DNA from: Hemerocallis citrina | Lineage: Eukaryota > Streptophyta > Magnoliopsida > Asparagales > Asphodelaceae | Reading direction: 5' to 3' | Length of the DNA stretch: 64,000 nucleotides | Assembly (NCBI GenBank): GCA_017893485.1 | Contig: JACEHZ010000592.1 | Location: 434,001 to 498,000 of the forward strand | Shown: positions 52,201 to 56,872 of the stretch, one piece after another | Numbering within the stretch: the stretch's first letter is position 1 | How the letters are laid out: every line of letters begins with the position of its first letter | Translations under genes and position numbers: made by a program | The notes under the pieces: model-generated | The model's database searches: none | What the model was told of the DNA's origin: nothing | What the model saw: the letters and a program-made list of their open reading frames with translations, nothing else

Positions 52201-54474
52201 GAAGCGTCGAGCTCCACGGCGCACGGAGAAGAGGTCGGAGAGGGAGACGAGATAGATAGCAGGAGAAGGCGGGAAGAGGCGAGGTCGAACGAAGAAGTCG
52301 AAGGCGAAGGAGCAGAAGAAAGAGCAGGGAAAAAAAACGCCACGTGGCGCCACGTGGCATCATCTCAAAGGGTCGGCAGATCCAAGCTGACGAGCCGAAG
52401 TGCCGATCCGAGGAGCCGAAGAACCGACCCTCGTATATGGAGAAAAAATCCGCCGACCCATACGATCCGTCCGATCGTCTTAAAATTCGCGTCGCGACAC
52501 GATCGACGCACAGAAATGCGCCACGTGTCCAGAACGTGATCTGCTTTGCAATGCGCGCACATCTGATCATGATCGACGCTCAGAAACGCGCCACATGTCC
52601 AGAGCATGATCTGCTTTGCGATGCGCGCCATCTGATCACGATCGACGTCCAGAAATGCGCCACTTGTCCAGGTAATATTTAATTTATTTATTTATTTATT
52701 TATTTGTTTTACTTATTTAAAAAATCCGAAAAAATAATTAAAAAATCGAAAAAAATTAATTAAAAATTCTAAAAATAATTATTAATTCAGAAAATTATTT
52801 TTAAATTCTGAAAAAAATAATTATTTAATTAGAATAATTAATTAATATTTTTGATAAATAATTATTTAATTCGGAAAATGAATAAAAAATTCAGAAAAAT
52901 CTGGAAAAATCACCAAAAATCCAGAAAATTCTGAGGATATTTTTGGGCATTTTACAAGCTCAGAATAACACCGTTACACCCCGAGCAAGATCCAAACTCC
53001 CCTAAGAACACCGATAAAATCCCGTGCGCCATTAGAACAGTAAAACTACTCCTCAAAGGCTGATCAAACTCAGTCTTCAGGAGTGGGGGGCTCGTGATAT
53101 GGCTAAAAATAGGATTAAATCGGGAACGTTCACATCGGACACGAATCTTAAAGCTCAGGGGTAAAACGGTAATTTCACATACAAATGGGTCCAAAACGGG
53201 TACTGGGTCTCCTTCTCACAGATCCAATAATCCGCGAATGGATCCACCTCAACTGGGTACAGTCTCGACCCGATACAAACCCAGTCCGACAGGATAGAAT
53301 TAGGGTCTCTGATTGAACCAAATCAACGGGCCTGATTCGCGACTATCCTCTCACCGGGAATTAAGGGATTACATTCCTAATCTGATTATGAGGATTTTAC
53401 TCCTTATCAGATCACAGGAATTACATTCCTAATCTGATCCCTAAGGCGACTATAAATATCCCCCACTCATCTCCATTAAGAGGTAATCAATCTTTTGCTA
53501 GTTAAACGCTCTTTTATAATCATTTCTGGTTACTGACTTGAGCGTCGGAGGGTGCGTCGCCGGGATCAACCCCGGTGTCTCGCACTTCTTTGCAGGTGAA
53601 TGGCGGGAGTCAGCGGTCAAACTCCGGCGGAACAGGTTAAGTGTTTGCTATTCGGGTTTTCCAAGAACTCACAAATACTATCTGTTTACCCCCACACCAG
53701 ATTCAGCGGTAACAATGCTGAAGAAGTCACACGATAGGAGTCGTACGATCTAATTTGGAGTAGAAGATGAGTTCAAACGATCAACCAGATATAGGCCCAA
53801 ATAGATGTTGCACGCCGATGGTCGTCGATTGCCAATCTGATCAATTCCAAACCAAAGGGTTTGGGCGGTTGACTGCCTTGGGGGGTAGTCGAATGTCAGT
53901 TCCCTTTGCTGCTACGGATATTTTGACTTCTCTCCATCGACGCTTCATCTTCCTTCGCTTCAATGTCTTCTCGTCTCATCGAACCCAAGTTTGCAAGATA
54001 TACACCCAACACTTTCAACCCAAACAACTTTCAACCCAACACTTTCAGCTTGTGTGGCTTCACTCCACCTATATTTAATATCCTCTGAACTTTATGAACT
54101 TTCCTATGTAAGATGATCAAAAGTGGACTCTACACTATTATTTACTCTTTGTTTTCTAACTAAATAAGAGATAAATGTTAACAAAAAGAATAACCAGTTC
54201 CAGATTCAATTTTATGGGCACTGCCATGTTCTATTTTACTCGATTTAGACAATAAATTTTTATCTGTTTCATTCCCAACAGAGAGGTTGATGTTGTCGGC
54301 ATCTTTCGCTACAAGGATACGTGGCCTCTATGCCTTGAATTCCTCAAGAGTGGGAAAATTGATGTGAAACCTTTGATAACACACAGATTTGGGTTTTCAC
54401 AGAAGGAGGTGGAGGCGGGTTTTGAAGTGAGTGCCAGTGGCAGCACTGCAATTAAGGTGATGTTCAATCTGTAG
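6361..54474 (+). CDS. SDH: NAD-dependent sorbitol dehydrogenase (whole gene, 6 exons)
   Basis: Medium-chain, zinc-dependent alcohol dehydrogenase family; it oxidises sorbitol (and related polyols) to the ketose with NAD+, normally in the cytosol. The joined exons give 358 residues, close to the usual plant length of about 360. Visible residues: catalytic zinc ligands C48 (GICGSD), H73 and E74 (GHECAG), and E159 nearby; structural zinc cysteines C103, C106, C109, C117; Rossmann motif GAGPIG at 183-188; D207 ending the next strand, which fits NAD rather than NADP. All five introns are GT-AG and every junction keeps frame, so the gene looks functional although 48.1 kb long. Plant relatives include L-idonate dehydrogenases, so substrate is by family only. 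ATG 6361 was chosen because the MEKGG start and the following [11 protein letters not shown] match plant SDHs. Confidence 0.93.
6819..6967 (+). repeat. TRIM-b 5' LTR
   Basis: TGTTAGATATTATAT…TTCTAACA with a TATA-like CTATATATAGG around 6892-6902. Five differences from the 3' LTR over 149 bp. Confidence 0.9.
6968..6980 (+). other. TRIM-b primer-binding site
   Basis: TGGTATCAAAGCC directly after the LTR; one base different from the standard initiator tRNA-Met complement. Confidence 0.8.
7309..7502 (-). repeat. Copia-3 3' LTR
   Basis: Bounded by TGTTGAAAAATT and ATTTCAACA; copy of 11723-11916. Confidence 0.88.
7510..9405 (-). pseudogene. Copia-3 reverse transcriptase and RNase H, broken
   Basis: Minus-strand frames, in order: 8491-9405 with the RT start ([59 protein letters not shown]); 8257-8454 with [18 protein letters not shown] and [16 protein letters not shown]; 7510-8241 with the RNase H part ([45 protein letters not shown]). 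Stops at about 8490 and 8242-8256 break the frame. The YVDD region falls on the first break. Confidence 0.85.
9406..10905 (-). pseudogene. Copia-3 integrase and protease, broken
   Basis: Minus-strand pieces: 10714-10905 holds the protease motif [15 protein letters not shown]; 10281-10511 holds the integrase entry ([20 protein letters not shown]). The rest of the integrase core to about 9500 is split among frames. No gag zinc knuckle is seen before the protease, so part of the 5' coding region has been deleted. Confidence 0.75.
10906..11709 (-). other. Copia-3 leader region, GC-rich, no recognised gag
   Basis: Several overlapping ORFs on both strands here are low-complexity (Ser/Pro/His/Arg or Gly/Asp-rich) and look like by-products of GC-rich repeats. 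No UBN2-type gag domain could be recognised. Confidence 0.5.
11723..11916 (-). repeat. Copia-3 5' LTR
   Basis: Copy of 7309-7502; followed on the minus strand directly by the primer-binding site. Confidence 0.88.
12754..12902 (+). repeat. TRIM-b 3' LTR
   Basis: Preceded by the purine tract GAGAAGGGG (12745-12753); ends CCAACA before the TSD TATAT. Confidence 0.88.
12943..13010 (+). CDS. SDH: SDH exon 2
   Basis: Residues 34-56, including catalytic C48 in [12 protein letters not shown]. Phase 1 at the start, phase 0 at the end; the donor is GTTTAA. Confidence 0.93.
13011..13144 (+). other. SDH intron 2 (134 bp)
   Basis: Short, element-free GT-AG intron ending TTTGCAG. Confidence 0.9.
13145..13381 (+). 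CDS. SDH: SDH exon 3
   Basis: Residues 57-135: GHECAG (H73, E74) and the structural zinc loop with C103, C106, C109, C117 (plus an extra C111). Ends GSLANQ, phase 0. Confidence 0.94.
13382..15005 (+). other. SDH intron 3 (1.6 kb)
   Basis: No transposon border, RNA gene or ORF with recognisable content seen. Acceptor TCTGCAG. Confidence 0.85.
15006..15296 (+). CDS. SDH: SDH exon 4
   Basis: Residues 136-232: [24 protein letters not shown] with E159, Rossmann motif GAGPIG (183-188) and D207 in [10 protein letters not shown]. Phase 0 at both ends; donor GTTTTT after ATTCAG. Confidence 0.94.
16451..16471. repeat. LTR-A copy of the conserved LTR palindrome
   Basis: CGTCAGTT…AACCGACG, a slightly decayed copy of the CGTCAGTT-N6-AACTGACG palindrome found in LTR-B, C and D at the same depth in the LTR. 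Confidence 0.6.
17465..18224 (+). promoter_or_regulatory. Seven paired CAGTCGACTG-type palindromes in LTR-A U3
   Basis: Decamer pairs start at 17465/17485, 17532/17553, 17599/17618, 17666/17687, 18007/18027 and 18195/18215, six clear pairs with start-to-start spacing 19-21 bp; single degenerate copies fill the rest. They lie about 0.3-1.1 kb upstream of the TATA-like site near 18548, where U3 enhancers would be. The function is not known; see the finding on this motif. Confidence 0.55.
19261..19282. repeat. LTR-B copy of the conserved LTR palindrome
   Basis: Perfect 22-nt palindrome, CGTCAGTT-GAATTC-AACTGACG, about 200 bp into the LTR. Confidence 0.7.
21130..21485. repeat. GTA-triplet microsatellite in LTR-B
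   Basis: Irregular AGT/GTA triplet tract. The LTR-D homologue (about 40200-40440) has the same tract in the opposite orientation, so it is a feature of the family. Confidence 0.8.
22206..22218 (+). other. Copia-1 primer-binding site
   Basis: TGATATCAGAGCC, two bases after the LTR; one mismatch to the initiator tRNA-Met complement. Confidence 0.8.
22348..22577 (+). pseudogene. Copia-1 gag, N-terminal part, frameshifted
   Basis: Starts [20 protein letters not shown] with [19 protein letters not shown], the typical copia gag opening. A one-base slip near 22535 moves the frame to [15 protein letters not shown], after which homology stops at an insertion or rearrangement. Confidence 0.8.
22578..24320. 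mobile_element. Unresolved insert in Copia-1 gag with a diverged tandem duplication
   Basis: Interrupts gag between EEDLD and RRIIIHGLR. Two diverged copies of a ~500-590 bp block (about 22920-23515 and 23520-23995) each have a G-rich half and an AT-rich half containing TCACAAACCCTAAA and AATGAAGAGCAAAACTCAA. On the minus strand, the end near 24030 has a TATA-like CTATATATAGGC, so it may be the remains of a minus-strand LTR element. No TSD or coding domain could be fixed. Confidence 0.4.
24321..25545 (+). pseudogene. Copia-1 gag C-terminus, protease and integrase N-terminus, broken
   Basis: Pieces in three frames: [19 protein letters not shown] (about 24328), zinc knuckle start CYNCGK (about 24622), protease [14 protein letters not shown] (about 24884), integrase pieces up to FINDFSRYV (about 25515). 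Many stops and shifts. Confidence 0.75.
25555..26030. mobile_element. MITE in Copia-1 integrase, with telomere-like core
   Basis: Inverted arms: GGGTCACTAACAAATGTGG with GAAATTCC (25573-25600) pairs with GGAATTTCC and CATATTTGTTAGTGACCC (about 25989-26014). The centre holds GGTTTAGGGTTAGGG (about 25726) and, inverted, CCTTAACCCTAAACCCTAAA (about 25809). It splits the integrase core, which resumes at 26031. Confidence 0.7.
26031..26694 (+). pseudogene. Copia-1 integrase core, broken
   Basis: Continues [17 protein letters not shown], then [13 protein letters not shown] and [16 protein letters not shown], the usual copia integrase order, with stops and shifts between. Confidence 0.75.
26695..28366 (+). 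pseudogene. Copia-1 reverse transcriptase and RNase H, broken
   Basis: 26695-27150: [18 protein letters not shown] and [20 protein letters not shown]. 27177-27491: [19 protein letters not shown] and the catalytic [12 protein letters not shown]. 27522-27758: [18 protein letters not shown]. 27944-28366: RNase H with [29 protein letters not shown] and the [14 protein letters not shown] block, ending [17 protein letters not shown]. At least three frame breaks. Confidence 0.88.
28408..28417 (+). other. Copia-1 polypurine tract
   Basis: GCGGAGGGGC, two bases before the 3' LTR start TGTTGAAAGA at 28420. Confidence 0.75.
28430..29565 (-). repeat. Copia-2 3' LTR
   Basis: Ends TGTTACAAAT (left) and TTTTCTAACA (right) as read on +. 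Minus-strand TATA box within the CTATTTATAG at 28844-28853. Confidence 0.92.
28866..29045 (-). repeat. 33-bp tandem repeats in Copia-2 LTR (U3)
   Basis: Three to five head-to-tail copies of a 33-bp unit containing GACAAGGCATTAACAGCC, getting more divergent away from the TATA box. They lie directly upstream of the minus-strand TATA box, the place of a U3 enhancer. The other LTR has the same array at about 34720-34900. Confidence 0.8.
30176..34171 (-). CDS. Copia-2 gag-pol polyprotein (1331 aa), intact
   Basis: Full Ty1/copia order in one frame: gag ([19 protein letters not shown], about residue 50-70), zinc knuckle [14 protein letters not shown] (about 281), aspartic protease [12 protein letters not shown] (about 340), integrase zinc region [10 protein letters not shown] and CETCVEAK (about 475-510), integrase core [19 protein letters not shown] and [17 protein letters not shown] (about 540-640), [21 protein letters not shown] and [12 protein letters not shown] (about 938-1014), RNase [15 protein letters not shown] and HSDSQSA (about 1182-1255). 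It makes and inserts new element copies. About 1,330 aa is normal for such elements. Runs antisense to SDH. No missing catalytic residue was noticed; it may still be active. Confidence 0.95.
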   Translation of the reverse strand: MTTALDNAVVSETVYVPVVDTTQEPIAAAARVPMPTVVPVSVSHGEKPEKFNGQNFKRWQQKMMFYLTTLNLARFLNEDAPDLKKDEQDNQVIAAVDAWKNADYLCRNYIMNGLADSLYNVYIDKRTAKELWESLEHKYKTEDAGAKKFIVGRFLDYKMVDSKTVISQVQELQLILHEIHAEGMNLSESFQVACIIEKLPQGWKDFKNYLKHKRKEMGIEDLIVRLRIEEDNRGSEKVGLISHAAKANVMEHKQRSNKHNNKGPKLGPKGGISKKPKFQGKCFNCDKMGHKSTECRLPKRNRNREANLVQGIAQDVSDINLSAVISEVNMLGSNPKEWWIDTGATRHVCSNRSMFSTFEPLENGEKMFMGNSATSEIKGQGKVILKMTSGKELTLNNVAYVPEIRKNLVSGSLLNNHGFRLVFESNKFVLSKSGMYVGRGYMSGGMFKLNVMTMVNNMNKASSSTYLLESSNLWHGRLGHVNYDTLRRLINLNHIPTFQIDSKHKCETCVEAKLTRSSFKSVERNTEPLDLIHTDICDLKMIQTRGGNKYFITFIDDSTKYCYVYLLKSKDEAIEKFVLYKNEVENQLNKKIKALRSDRGGEYESPFADTCAKHGIIHETTAPYSPQSNGVAERKNRTLKEMMNAMLISSGLPPNLWGEAILSANYLLNKVPKRKEDKTPYELWKGRKPSYNYLRMWGCLAKVVVPPPKKMKIGPKTVDCIFIGYALNSSAYRFLVYKSDITEISKNTIMESRNASFFEDVFPCKSKEEASSSKRTHETISEDSENQNEEVKEEPRRSKRTRTEKSFGPDFLTFMLEEEPQTFKEAVNSSDGPQWKEAIKSEIDSILQNHTWELVDLPPGSKPLGSKWIFKRKIKPDGSIDKYKARLVIKGYKQKEGLDYFDTYSPVTRINSIRMVLAVAALRNLEVHQMDVKTAFLNGDLDEEIYMEQPEGFSSPGHEKKVCKLVKSLYGLKQAPKQWHEKFDNVMMTNGFKINECDKCVYIKDTEDGYVIICLYVDDMLIIGSNDQIIKSVKNMLNSRFDMKDMGLADVILGIKITRTSDELILSQSHYVDNILGKFDKDNSGIARTPIDLTLHLSKNKGESISQVEYSRIIGSLMYLMSCTRPDIAYAVSKLSRYTSNPGSEHWQAIIRVLKYLRFTRNYGLHYTRYPAVLEGYSDANWISSDNSKSTSGYVFTLGGAAVSWKSSKQTVIAKSTMESEFIALDKCGEEAEWLRHFLEDIPRWTKPVPPICIHSDSQSAICRAQSNMYNGKSRHIRRRHNTIRQLLSTGVISVDYVKSKDNIADPLTKGLNRELVDKSSRGMGLKPMKE
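34174..34283 (-). other. Copia-2 leader without a standard primer site
   Basis: The 110-bp leader begins, on the minus strand, AACTTAAAACCGATTTTCG right after the LTR. No complement of the 3' end of initiator tRNA-Met is seen. Confidence 0.6.
34284..35420 (-). repeat. Copia-2 5' LTR
   Basis: Drives minus-strand transcription; TATA box within the CTATTTATAG at 34699-34708. Differs from the 3' LTR by one C/T change in the repeat array and a change in a C-run (near 35087). Confidence 0.92.
35543..36191. mobile_element. GAGCATC-family MITE in Copia-1 3' LTR
   Basis: 649 bp from GAGCATCTGTAGTTGTC to the inverse GACTACAGATGCCC, with TSD TTA (35540-35542, 36192-36194). Contains an AT-dinucleotide run of about 55 bp (35658-35712) and palindromic CCGTCC blocks (about 35818-36010). 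Confidence 0.75.
36628..36815 (+). CDS. SDH: SDH exon 5
   Basis: Residues 233-294 and two bases of R295: [17 protein letters not shown] and [18 protein letters not shown], part of the nucleotide-binding domain. Donor GTAATC. Confidence 0.94.
37443..38089 (-). repeat. Copia-4 3' LTR (647 bp)
   Basis: Matches the pieces 43587-43645, 45540-45816 and 53715-54011, e.g. GATGCTATTACAATATATAG at about 37704 and 45739, and AGATATAGGCCCAAATAG at about 37855 and 53787. Two decamer pairs related to CAGTCGACTG at 37890/37910 and 37941/37961. Confidence 0.88.
37890..37970 (-). promoter_or_regulatory. Two pairs of CAGTCGACTG-type decamers in Copia-4 LTR
   Basis: CGGTTGACTG (37890) with CATTCGACTG (37910), and CGGTCGACTG (37941) with CAATCAACTG (37961): both pairs exactly 20 bp apart. 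They are about 100-200 bp upstream (minus strand) of a TATATATA near 37775. A weaker pair is kept in the other LTR (53866/53886, also 20 bp). Confidence 0.55.
38458..39396 (-). pseudogene. Copia-4 gag and protease fragment
   Basis: A long minus-strand frame (38458-39390, about 310 aa) with gag pieces ([39 protein letters not shown]), zinc knuckle [14 protein letters not shown] and a protease-like [18 protein letters not shown] in which the catalytic Asp of D-S/T-G is Asn. The frame ends at 38458 and no integrase or RT follows. The N-terminal part lies beyond solo LTR-D at 42592-42809. Confidence 0.8.
39481..39846. mobile_element. 366-bp MITE with ~155-bp inverted arms, in a TA repeat
   Basis: Left end GGAAAGCTTCGGTTGAGCAC, right end the exact inverse. 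The arms pair for about 155 bp with only a few mismatches, leaving a short loop near 39645-39690. TA-dinucleotide runs flank both sides (39427-39480, 39847-39889), so the TSD length cannot be read. Transcripts would form a long near-perfect hairpin. Confidence 0.8.
40904..41040. repeat. 37-bp tandem repeat in LTR-D
   Basis: About 3.6 copies of a 37-bp unit with the core TATAGAATGATGATTGTAT. Confidence 0.75.
42371..42392. repeat. LTR-D copy of the conserved LTR palindrome
   Basis: CGTCAGTT-GTATTC-AACTGACG, 200 bp from the LTR start on the minus strand. Confidence 0.7.
42592..42809 (-). pseudogene. Copia-4 gag N-terminal remnant
   Basis: Minus-strand frames give [15 protein letters not shown], then pieces like [10 protein letters not shown] and [17 protein letters not shown] with stops between: the N-terminal copia gag, cut from its C-terminal part by LTR-D. 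Confidence 0.65.
42810..43559 (+). mobile_element. TRIM-d, 750-bp miniature LTR retrotransposon, very young
   Basis: Two 260-bp LTRs (42810-43069, 43300-43559) that read identical by eye, a 230-bp non-coding interior, primer site TGGTATCAGAGCC (43072-43084), purine tract AAGGGGGGG (43287-43295) and perfect TSD CTTGT (42805-42809, 43560-43564). No ORF. It sits in the leader of Copia-4, between the primer site and gag. Interior and LTR 3' half are shared with TRIM-a. Each LTR opens with a pair of perfect CAGTCGACTG palindromes 20 bp apart. Confidence 0.93.
42834..42863. promoter_or_regulatory. CAGTCGACTG pair in TRIM-d 5' LTR
   Basis: Perfect decamer palindromes at 42834-42843 and 42854-42863, 20 bp start to start, about 80-100 bp upstream of TATAAATA (42941). 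The 3' LTR has the same pair at 43324 and 43344. Confidence 0.6.
43573..43584 (-). other. Copia-4 primer-binding site
   Basis: Minus-strand TGGTATCAAAGC, two bases from the end of the 5' LTR. Confidence 0.8.
43646..45539 (+). mobile_element. TRIM-c, short-LTR element inside Copia-4 5' LTR
   Basis: 1.9 kb; LTRs 43646-43804 and 45375-45539 (TGTTAGATATTAAGTTAG…TTCTAACA or TTTTAACA), primer site TGGTATTAGAGCC (43805-43817), purine tract GAGAGGGGG (45366-45374), TSD GATCT/AATCT (43641-43645, 45540-45544; one mismatch). Same family as TRIM-b. The interior has a Pro/Ser-rich ORF (44309-44842) with no recognised domain and a repeated TGAGATCCCAACA phrase (about 44990-45120). Confidence 0.85.
45817..46437 (+). 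repeat. GAG-1 5' LTR
   Basis: TATA box TATAAATA at 46174-46181. Nearly the same as 53095-53714 with scattered changes. Confidence 0.9.
46510..48303 (+). pseudogene. GAG-1 gag, one nonsense codon
   Basis: 597-codon frame from ATG 46510 ([14 protein letters not shown]) to TGA 48301-48303. It has a Gln/Pro- and Arg-rich N-terminus, the retrotransposon gag domain (about residues 315-480: [20 protein letters not shown], then [15 protein letters not shown]), and a C-terminal [18 protein letters not shown] zinc site followed by [18 protein letters not shown], as in gypsy gag. TAG at 47596-47598 interrupts it between GSARE and YSRLAP; the family usually has Trp here, so one G-to-A change explains it. 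The rest is open, so loss is recent or read-through occurs. Confidence 0.88.
48304..48620 (+). other. GAG-1 spacer after gag
   Basis: No protease, integrase or RT motif in any frame. Confidence 0.6.
48628..50275 (+). repeat. ~116-bp tandem array in GAG-1, about 14 units
   Basis: CGAGTTCGGAG recurs with gag starts near 48628, 48743, 48857, 48976, 49091, 49208, 49323, 49440, 49557, 49672, 49790, 49882, 49997, 50114 and 50230: steps of 115-118 bp, one of 92. The first three units (…GGTTAGAAGTGGTTCGCC…) have diverged from the rest (…GAGCCGAGCTCTTCACTCCG…). Some unit lengths are multiples of 3, giving repetitive shadow ORFs. Confidence 0.85.
50501..51395 (+). repeat. Direct repeat in GAG-1 (570-bp offset)
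   Basis: About 50501-50830 and 51071-51395 match closely (GACGAGGTACCGACCTCCAC; GATTCGCGCCACGATCGTGA). A weaker third piece is near 52430-52500. Confidence 0.75.
51590..52680 (+). other. GAG-1 GC-rich non-coding block
   Basis: Dense GAGCTCC/CCGAGC words make long overlapping low-complexity ORFs on both strands. No known domain was recognised. Confidence 0.5.
52681..53079 (+). other. GAG-1 AT-rich 3' spacer
   Basis: ATTT repeats and A/T-rich words with short CAGAAAA repeats, then unique sequence up to the purine tract. Confidence 0.6.
53095..53714 (+). repeat. GAG-1 3' LTR
   Basis: Copy of 45817-46437, preceded by the purine tract and followed by TSD ATGCT. Confidence 0.9.
54282..54474 (+). 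CDS. SDH: SDH exon 6 (terminal)
   Basis: Finishes R295, then [20 protein letters not shown] through [17 protein letters not shown] to FNL and TAG (54472-54474): the conserved C-terminus of plant SDH. Confidence 0.94.
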
Positions 54475-54675
54475 TTGCCATTGCTTGCTCACAAGTGTTG
54501 GCCTGTAATATTTTCAGTCTTTGGAATAATATGAGATTGCATGGGAACATTCTTCATAATGCATGCTTCTCTCATCCCTTGGCATCATGTGTATATGGTC
54601 ACCAAGGTCTTATTGTTGTATGAGAACAAAGTTATTTCTAAACTAATGTTGCTGTAATGTAATGACTCCATTAGA
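54475..54675 (+). other. SDH 3' UTR (end not fixed)
   Basis: AT-rich; a weak AATAAT near 54524 is the only poly(A)-signal-like word seen. Confidence 0.4.
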
Positions 54676-55345
54676 TTGAATATTACTGAGTGCATTGTGT
54701 CATGTCCCTGAGAAAATATACAGGTGATATTTGTATTGGTGATTTGGAGTCCAACCTTGACGGCTCGACCCCTCTACTATTCTCAGAGCCGGCTCCCACC
54801 TTGAGGTCGGTGAGGCGGCCGTCTCAGGCCTCCGATTTTTTTTGCAATTTTAGGGGCTTCCAAATTTGTATTTTCCTCGTAAATAAATTACGTAAAAAAT
54901 TATATTGTAATTAGGGGCTTCCAAAATAATTATTTGGGTTTTTTTGCCTTGGCTCGGAAAACTCAGGGCCTGCTACATCATGCGGACTATTCTACATCAT
55001 GTATACTTGTCCGTTCGTTTTCGCTTTACACTTCATACATCTCTACTATTTTAGTGGGAGAGCTGGGTTGGTAAACAAACCAACCCTAATTTTGTAACTG
55101 AGCAAATCCATGCAATATACGTCCAAATTAAATTCAATTAATAGAAACATTTGTAGACAAACAAATCTGTGTATTGCCCGTGCATATCTAATCTAGTATA
55201 AAGGAGTATTAGATTTAAGACTACACTACATTGAAGTTTTTATTATTAATAAAAATATATTTATTAAGGCGTGCATCGCACGTGGAAATTACTAGTTAGA
55301 TTGAATTACTGAGTGCACTGTGTCATGTCCCTGAGTGTATACATA
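54676..55345. repeat. Duplicated SDH 3' flank with Helitron-like end
   Basis: GTGTCATGTCCCTGAG occurs at about 54701 and 55320 with matching upstream DNA (TTACTGAGTGCA). TTCTACATCATGTATAC at about 54998 returns at about 55838. So a ~620-bp segment is duplicated with different insertions in each copy. At 55270-55295 a 5-bp-stem hairpin (CGTGC-ATC-GCACG) followed by CTAG looks like a Helitron 3' end. Region 54760-54970, with two GGGGCTTCCAAA words, is unassigned. Confidence 0.45.
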
Positions 55346-55813
55346 TCTATATAATAAAATACAAAGAAAGCTATCAAGTGACTCTCCTTTAATTCTCCAA
55401 AAATCAAAGGCTCAGATCTAACCTTACAAAACATATTTTTCCTTCCAAAAGTTTTCCGCCAAAACTCAAATTCAAATTCCTCACCCAAAACAACTTCTAT
55501 ATTTATTTAATCATTCCCCCCCCCCCCCCCCCCCCCCTTCTCTCCCTGTCCCTCTTATATTCAAAAAATTAAGAAAATAAAAAATTTAAAAAAAAATAAA
55601 AAACTAAAAAATTTAAAAATTTAAAAACTTTAAAAATAATTCTAAAAATCAAAAAATCATATAATATGTTTTTGCTGGACCCTCAAAAGTTTCTCATATA
55701 ATATATTTGCTACTTCAATTAATTTGCTGGACCTCCAAAACTATTTTATATAATCAAATAAGGTGCACCGTTCCGAAGACGTGCCGTAGGGACGTGTCAA
55801 CGGGCAAACCTAG
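55346..55813 (+). mobile_element. Possible non-autonomous Helitron
   Basis: Starts TCTATATAATAAAATACAAA after an A and ends GGGCAAACCTAG before a T, the usual Helitron termini and A/T target. The hairpin near the 3' end is weak. Holds a run of 22 C at 55516-55537 and AAAATTTAAAAA-type repeats. Confidence 0.5.
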
Positions 55814-56599
55814 TATATATATAGAGAGAGAGGTATAGGTATTCTACATCATATATGTATGCTAGTCCGTTCATTTTTGCTTTACACTCTCAATGTCTTA
55901 TTAATTAATTTTTTAAGTATACTACAAATTTTACCCTTGAAAGATTAATAAATTACTAATATGTTCAATTAAGAAAGATATTTCAAATAAGAGGGCACTT
56001 TGGTAAGTATACTATCAATAAGTTGGAGTACACTTTAACATAAATCTATATTTTGTCCATAATAAACAGATATGGTGCACTCTTAAACAAAACAAAATGG
56101 TCAGACTTGAAAGATAAAAAAAATGAAATCACATTTTGACAAAAAAAAGTTCCCAAATACATTTTAACGTACAGATTTTCCTTAAAAAACCATTTTTTAC
56201 CTTTTAGCAAAAAATTGTAGTACAAAAGAATTAAAGATATATTAGACTTTAATAAATAGTATTGCATCTTGATTAGACTAAAGCCCGAACCCGCCCTGAC
56301 CCAACCCGGAAAAGTAGGATTTTGGAGAGTTAGAAAACCCGCTCATATTTAAGGTCGGCGGGTTATTATATTTCCTCAACCCCGCCCTAAACCTGGCCAA
56401 CCCAAACCTGAAAAATCAAAACCCGCCCAATATGTGCATATAATTTTGTGTGTGCCTAAATGTATTTTTGGGACACAATATTTGTTATGTTAGTATATGT
56501 GTATACATAAATTTTTAGCATATAATGCTTAGAAACCAAGATACTTTAACAAATTGGTTTGGCATATGTTACATTGTGTAGTATATAATAGTAATTATT
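55814..56599. other. Intergenic DNA with CCCGCC-rich repeat remnant
   Basis: No gene. 56284-56445 is rich in AACCCGCCC words; similar ones (CCGCCCGACCTAGCCCGC) lie at 62525-62665 on the other side of Copia-5, so Copia-5 probably landed inside one old repeat. Confidence 0.4.
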
Positions 56600-56604
56600 A
56601 TATC

Positions 56605-56872
56605 TGTTAAATTCTGTGAGGAAATTAGCAATTGGGAATTAGGGTTTTATCTCTAGATCTAAGTTGCTTGAGATATTCACCCTAGGTATCAAAATTGGAA
56701 TACCTAGACTGCTATCACAAGCCAGTATTTATAGATAAATACTGGTTTGGGTATCGGGTTGTAAGCCCATAGACCCGCGTTCCAATATCCAATCAATTGT
56801 ACGTTCATTACACGTGTTACACATATGCACGTGCTTTATTTATATAGAGAGAATATACCAATATATCCAACA
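56605..56872 (-). repeat. Copia-5 3' LTR
   Basis: TGTTAAATTC…ATCCAACA as read on +. A minus-strand TATA-like TATAAATACTGG lies near 56728-56740. Confidence 0.92.

Larger units (their letters stand above)
45817..53714 (+). mobile_element. GAG-1, gag-only gypsy-like non-autonomous LTR element
   Basis: 7.9 kb; LTRs 45817-46437 and 53095-53714 (about 620 bp, TGATATGGCT…AGCGGTAACA) and perfect TSD ATGCT (45812-45816, 53715-53719). Primer-site-like TTGGCGCCGTCTGTAGGA at 46440-46457, which is not the tRNA-Met type; purine tract GGAGTGGGGGGCTC (53080-53093). It has only gag; where pol should be there is a 116-bp tandem array, a 570-bp-offset direct repeat and AT-rich DNA. This matches the description of gag-only terminal-repeat elements. 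Moved in trans by a related gypsy element. Confidence 0.88.
37443..54011 (-). mobile_element. Copia-4, pol-deleted copia element filling SDH intron 5
   Basis: Minus-strand element. 3' LTR 37443-38089, 5' LTR 43587-54011 (interrupted), TSD CTTTC (37438-37442, 54012-54016). Primer site TGGTATCAAAGC on the minus strand at 43573-43584, two bases from the LTR. Only gag and a piece of protease remain; integrase, RT and RNase H are absent. Carries solo LTR-D, TRIM-d, TRIM-c and GAG-1. One LTR end has decayed from TG to TC (37443). Confidence 0.88.
43587..54011 (-). repeat. Copia-4 5' LTR, interrupted twice
   Basis: LTR sequence 43587-43645, 45540-45816 and 53715-54011, split by TRIM-c and GAG-1. 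Confidence 0.85.
36816..54281 (+). other. SDH intron 5 (17.5 kb)
   Basis: Phase 2. About 892 bp remains after removing Copia-4 and its TSD; the parts 36816-37437 and 54017-54281 show no other element. Acceptor CCCAACAG. Confidence 0.9.

Noticed and set aside
49261..52539. Long Ser/Pro/Arg-rich ORFs in GAG-1
   Set aside because: They follow the ~116-bp tandem array and GC-rich repeats, appear on both strands and show no domain.
6361..54474. SDH as a pseudogene because of its huge introns
   Set aside because: All six exons are open, in phase, with GT-AG sites and all zinc and NAD-binding residues.
55516..55537. C22 run (and A28 at 4287-4314) as functional tracts
   Set aside because: Simple homopolymers; their lengths are prone to slippage and sequencing error.
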